DNA of 13,184 nucleotides from Peptostreptococcaceae bacterium (lineage in GTDB: Bacteria > Bacillota_A > Clostridia > Peptostreptococcales > Anaerovoracaceae): NCBI GenBank assembly GCA_016650135.1, contig JAENWH010000023.1, positions 1 to 13,184 on the forward strand, read 5' to 3'. The number at the start of each line of letters is the position of its first letter. Within the stretch, counting starts at the first letter, position 1. The notes under the pieces were generated by a model that had not been told where the DNA came from, did not search any database, and was given only the letters and a program-made list of their open reading frames with translations. Made by a program: the position numbers and the translations under genes. Shown one piece after another: positions 12,369-13,184 of this stretch.

Positions 12369-13184
12369 ATGACTAATAAAGTTGACTGTGGCGGTGTAAT
12401 TATTGGTGGTGGCGCTAAAATATCCATTCAGTCTATGACAAATGTGGATACAAAAGATGTGAAAGCCTGTCTTGAGCAGATTAACAGACTGGCAGAAGCC
12501 GGCTGCCAAATCGTTAGACTGGCGGTTCCGGATATGGATTCTGCTTTGGCTTTTGGGGAAATAAAAAAGCAGTCGAAGGTGCCTTTAGTTGCAGATATTC
12601 ACTTTGATTACAGACTTGCAGTAGCTGCTATTGAAAATGGAGCGGACAAGGTGAGAATTAATCCTGGAAATATTGGCTCGCTGGAAAATGTCAGAGCGGT
12701 TGTCAAAGCAGCAAAAATACGGAAAATTCCAATACGTATTGGCGTGAATTCTGGATCTTTGGAAAAAGATATTTTACTTAAAAACAATGGAGTTACAGCT
12801 GAAGGTCTGGCAGAAAGTGCCTTGAGAAATATTAAACTGGTGGAAGAAATGGATTTTGACCAGATTGTAGTATCCTTGAAGGCTTCTAATATAAAACTGA
12901 ATTATGATGCGCATAAGCTTGTTTCAACAATGACTAATTATCCAATTCATATTGGCATTACAGAGGCTGGAACTGTTAATTCGGGTAGATTAAAGTCAGC
13001 AATAGGAATCGGCGCACTTTTGCTGGAAGGAATTGGCGACACAATGAGAGTTTCTCTTACCGGAGATCCTGTTAAGGAAATAATCCTTGCGAAAGAGATT
13101 CTTGAAGCGGTCGGATTAAGGGGAGGCGGCATTAATCTTGTTTCTTGCCCTACCTGTGGGCGTACAAAAGTGGATTTGGAAAAA
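12369..13184 (+). CDS. ispG: 4-hydroxy-3-methylbut-2-enyl diphosphate synthase (partial, C-terminus beyond window)
   Basis: 272 codons are visible, open at the window edge; about 75-90 more are expected. The enzyme converts MEcPP to HMBPP in the MEP pathway using a [4Fe-4S] cluster and an external electron donor. The start has GGGAKISIQSMTNVDTKD (13-30), then QIVRLAVPDMDSA, VPLVADIHFDYRLA, KVRINPGNIGS, IPIRIGVNSGSLEKDI, IVVSLKASN, HIGITEAGTV and IGIGALLLEGIGDTMRVSL, all standard for the TIM-barrel domain. The sequence ends just after SCPTCGRT, where Cys260 and Cys263 are the first two cluster ligands. It begins 9 bases after the rseP stop, with a weak GAGG SD (12358-12361). Confidence 0.96.
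   Translation, partial: MTNKVDCGGVIIGGGAKISIQSMTNVDTKDVKACLEQINRLAEAGCQIVRLAVPDMDSALAFGEIKKQSKVPLVADIHFDYRLAVAAIENGADKVRINPGNIGSLENVRAVVKAAKIRKIPIRIGVNSGSLEKDILLKNNGVTAEGLAESALRNIKLVEEMDFDQIVVSLKASNIKLNYDAHKLVSTMTNYPIHIGITEAGTVNSGRLKSAIGIGALLLEGIGDTMRVSLTGDPVKEIILAKEILEAVGLRGGGINLVSCPTCGRTKVDLEK

Overview
The window looks like a housekeeping segment of an AT-rich, anaerobic, low-GC Gram-positive bacterium (Bacillota, probably class Clostridia). The reasons are gene content and order (rqcH / yicC-gmk-rpoZ; rpsB-tsf ... pyrH-frr-uppS-cdsA-dxr-rseP-ispG), strong AGGAGG-type Shine-Dalgarno (SD) sequences, TTGNNN-17-TANAAT promoters, use of the MEP isoprenoid route, and protein sequences of clostridial type. 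I cannot name the genus from the sequence alone.

Layout. Positions 1-1510 (minus strand) hold most of rqcH, the alanine-tailing factor of bacterial ribosome quality control, cut off by the window edge. A short divergent promoter region separates it from yicC, gmk and rpoZ on the plus strand, which end at an intrinsic terminator. Next is a small stand-alone LytTR DNA-binding protein. Upstream of it lies a direct repeat with the 9+12+9 geometry of LytTR binding sites. A strong promoter and a roughly 120-base leader then drive rpsB, which carries an unusually long acidic C-terminal tail. Two related GC-rich hairpins separate rpsB from tsf, and tsf ends at a strong terminator.

Between tsf and pyrH, which are usually close neighbours, lies an accessory insert of about 1.1 kb. 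It contains a short piece resembling the right end of an IS200/IS605 (TnpB-type) element, a C-terminal fragment of a PLP-dependent aminotransferase starting at that end, and an intact HpcH/HpaI-type aldolase. A hairpin whose 5' arm contains the -10 box of the next promoter closes the insert.

From pyrH to the end the genes form a tight operon-like series: pyrH and frr (UMP kinase, ribosome recycling), then, after an attenuator-like terminator, uppS, cdsA, dxr, rseP and ispG (partial). These link nucleotide supply and translation to lipid carrier, phospholipid and isoprenoid precursor synthesis and to intramembrane proteolysis.

No obviously new multi-gene system is present. The most interesting signals are the self-adjacent LytTR-like site, the orphan IS605-like/omega-RNA-like end fused to a broken gene, the twin hairpins between rpsB and tsf, the acidic tail of S2, and a Glu in place of the key Asp97 in RqcH.
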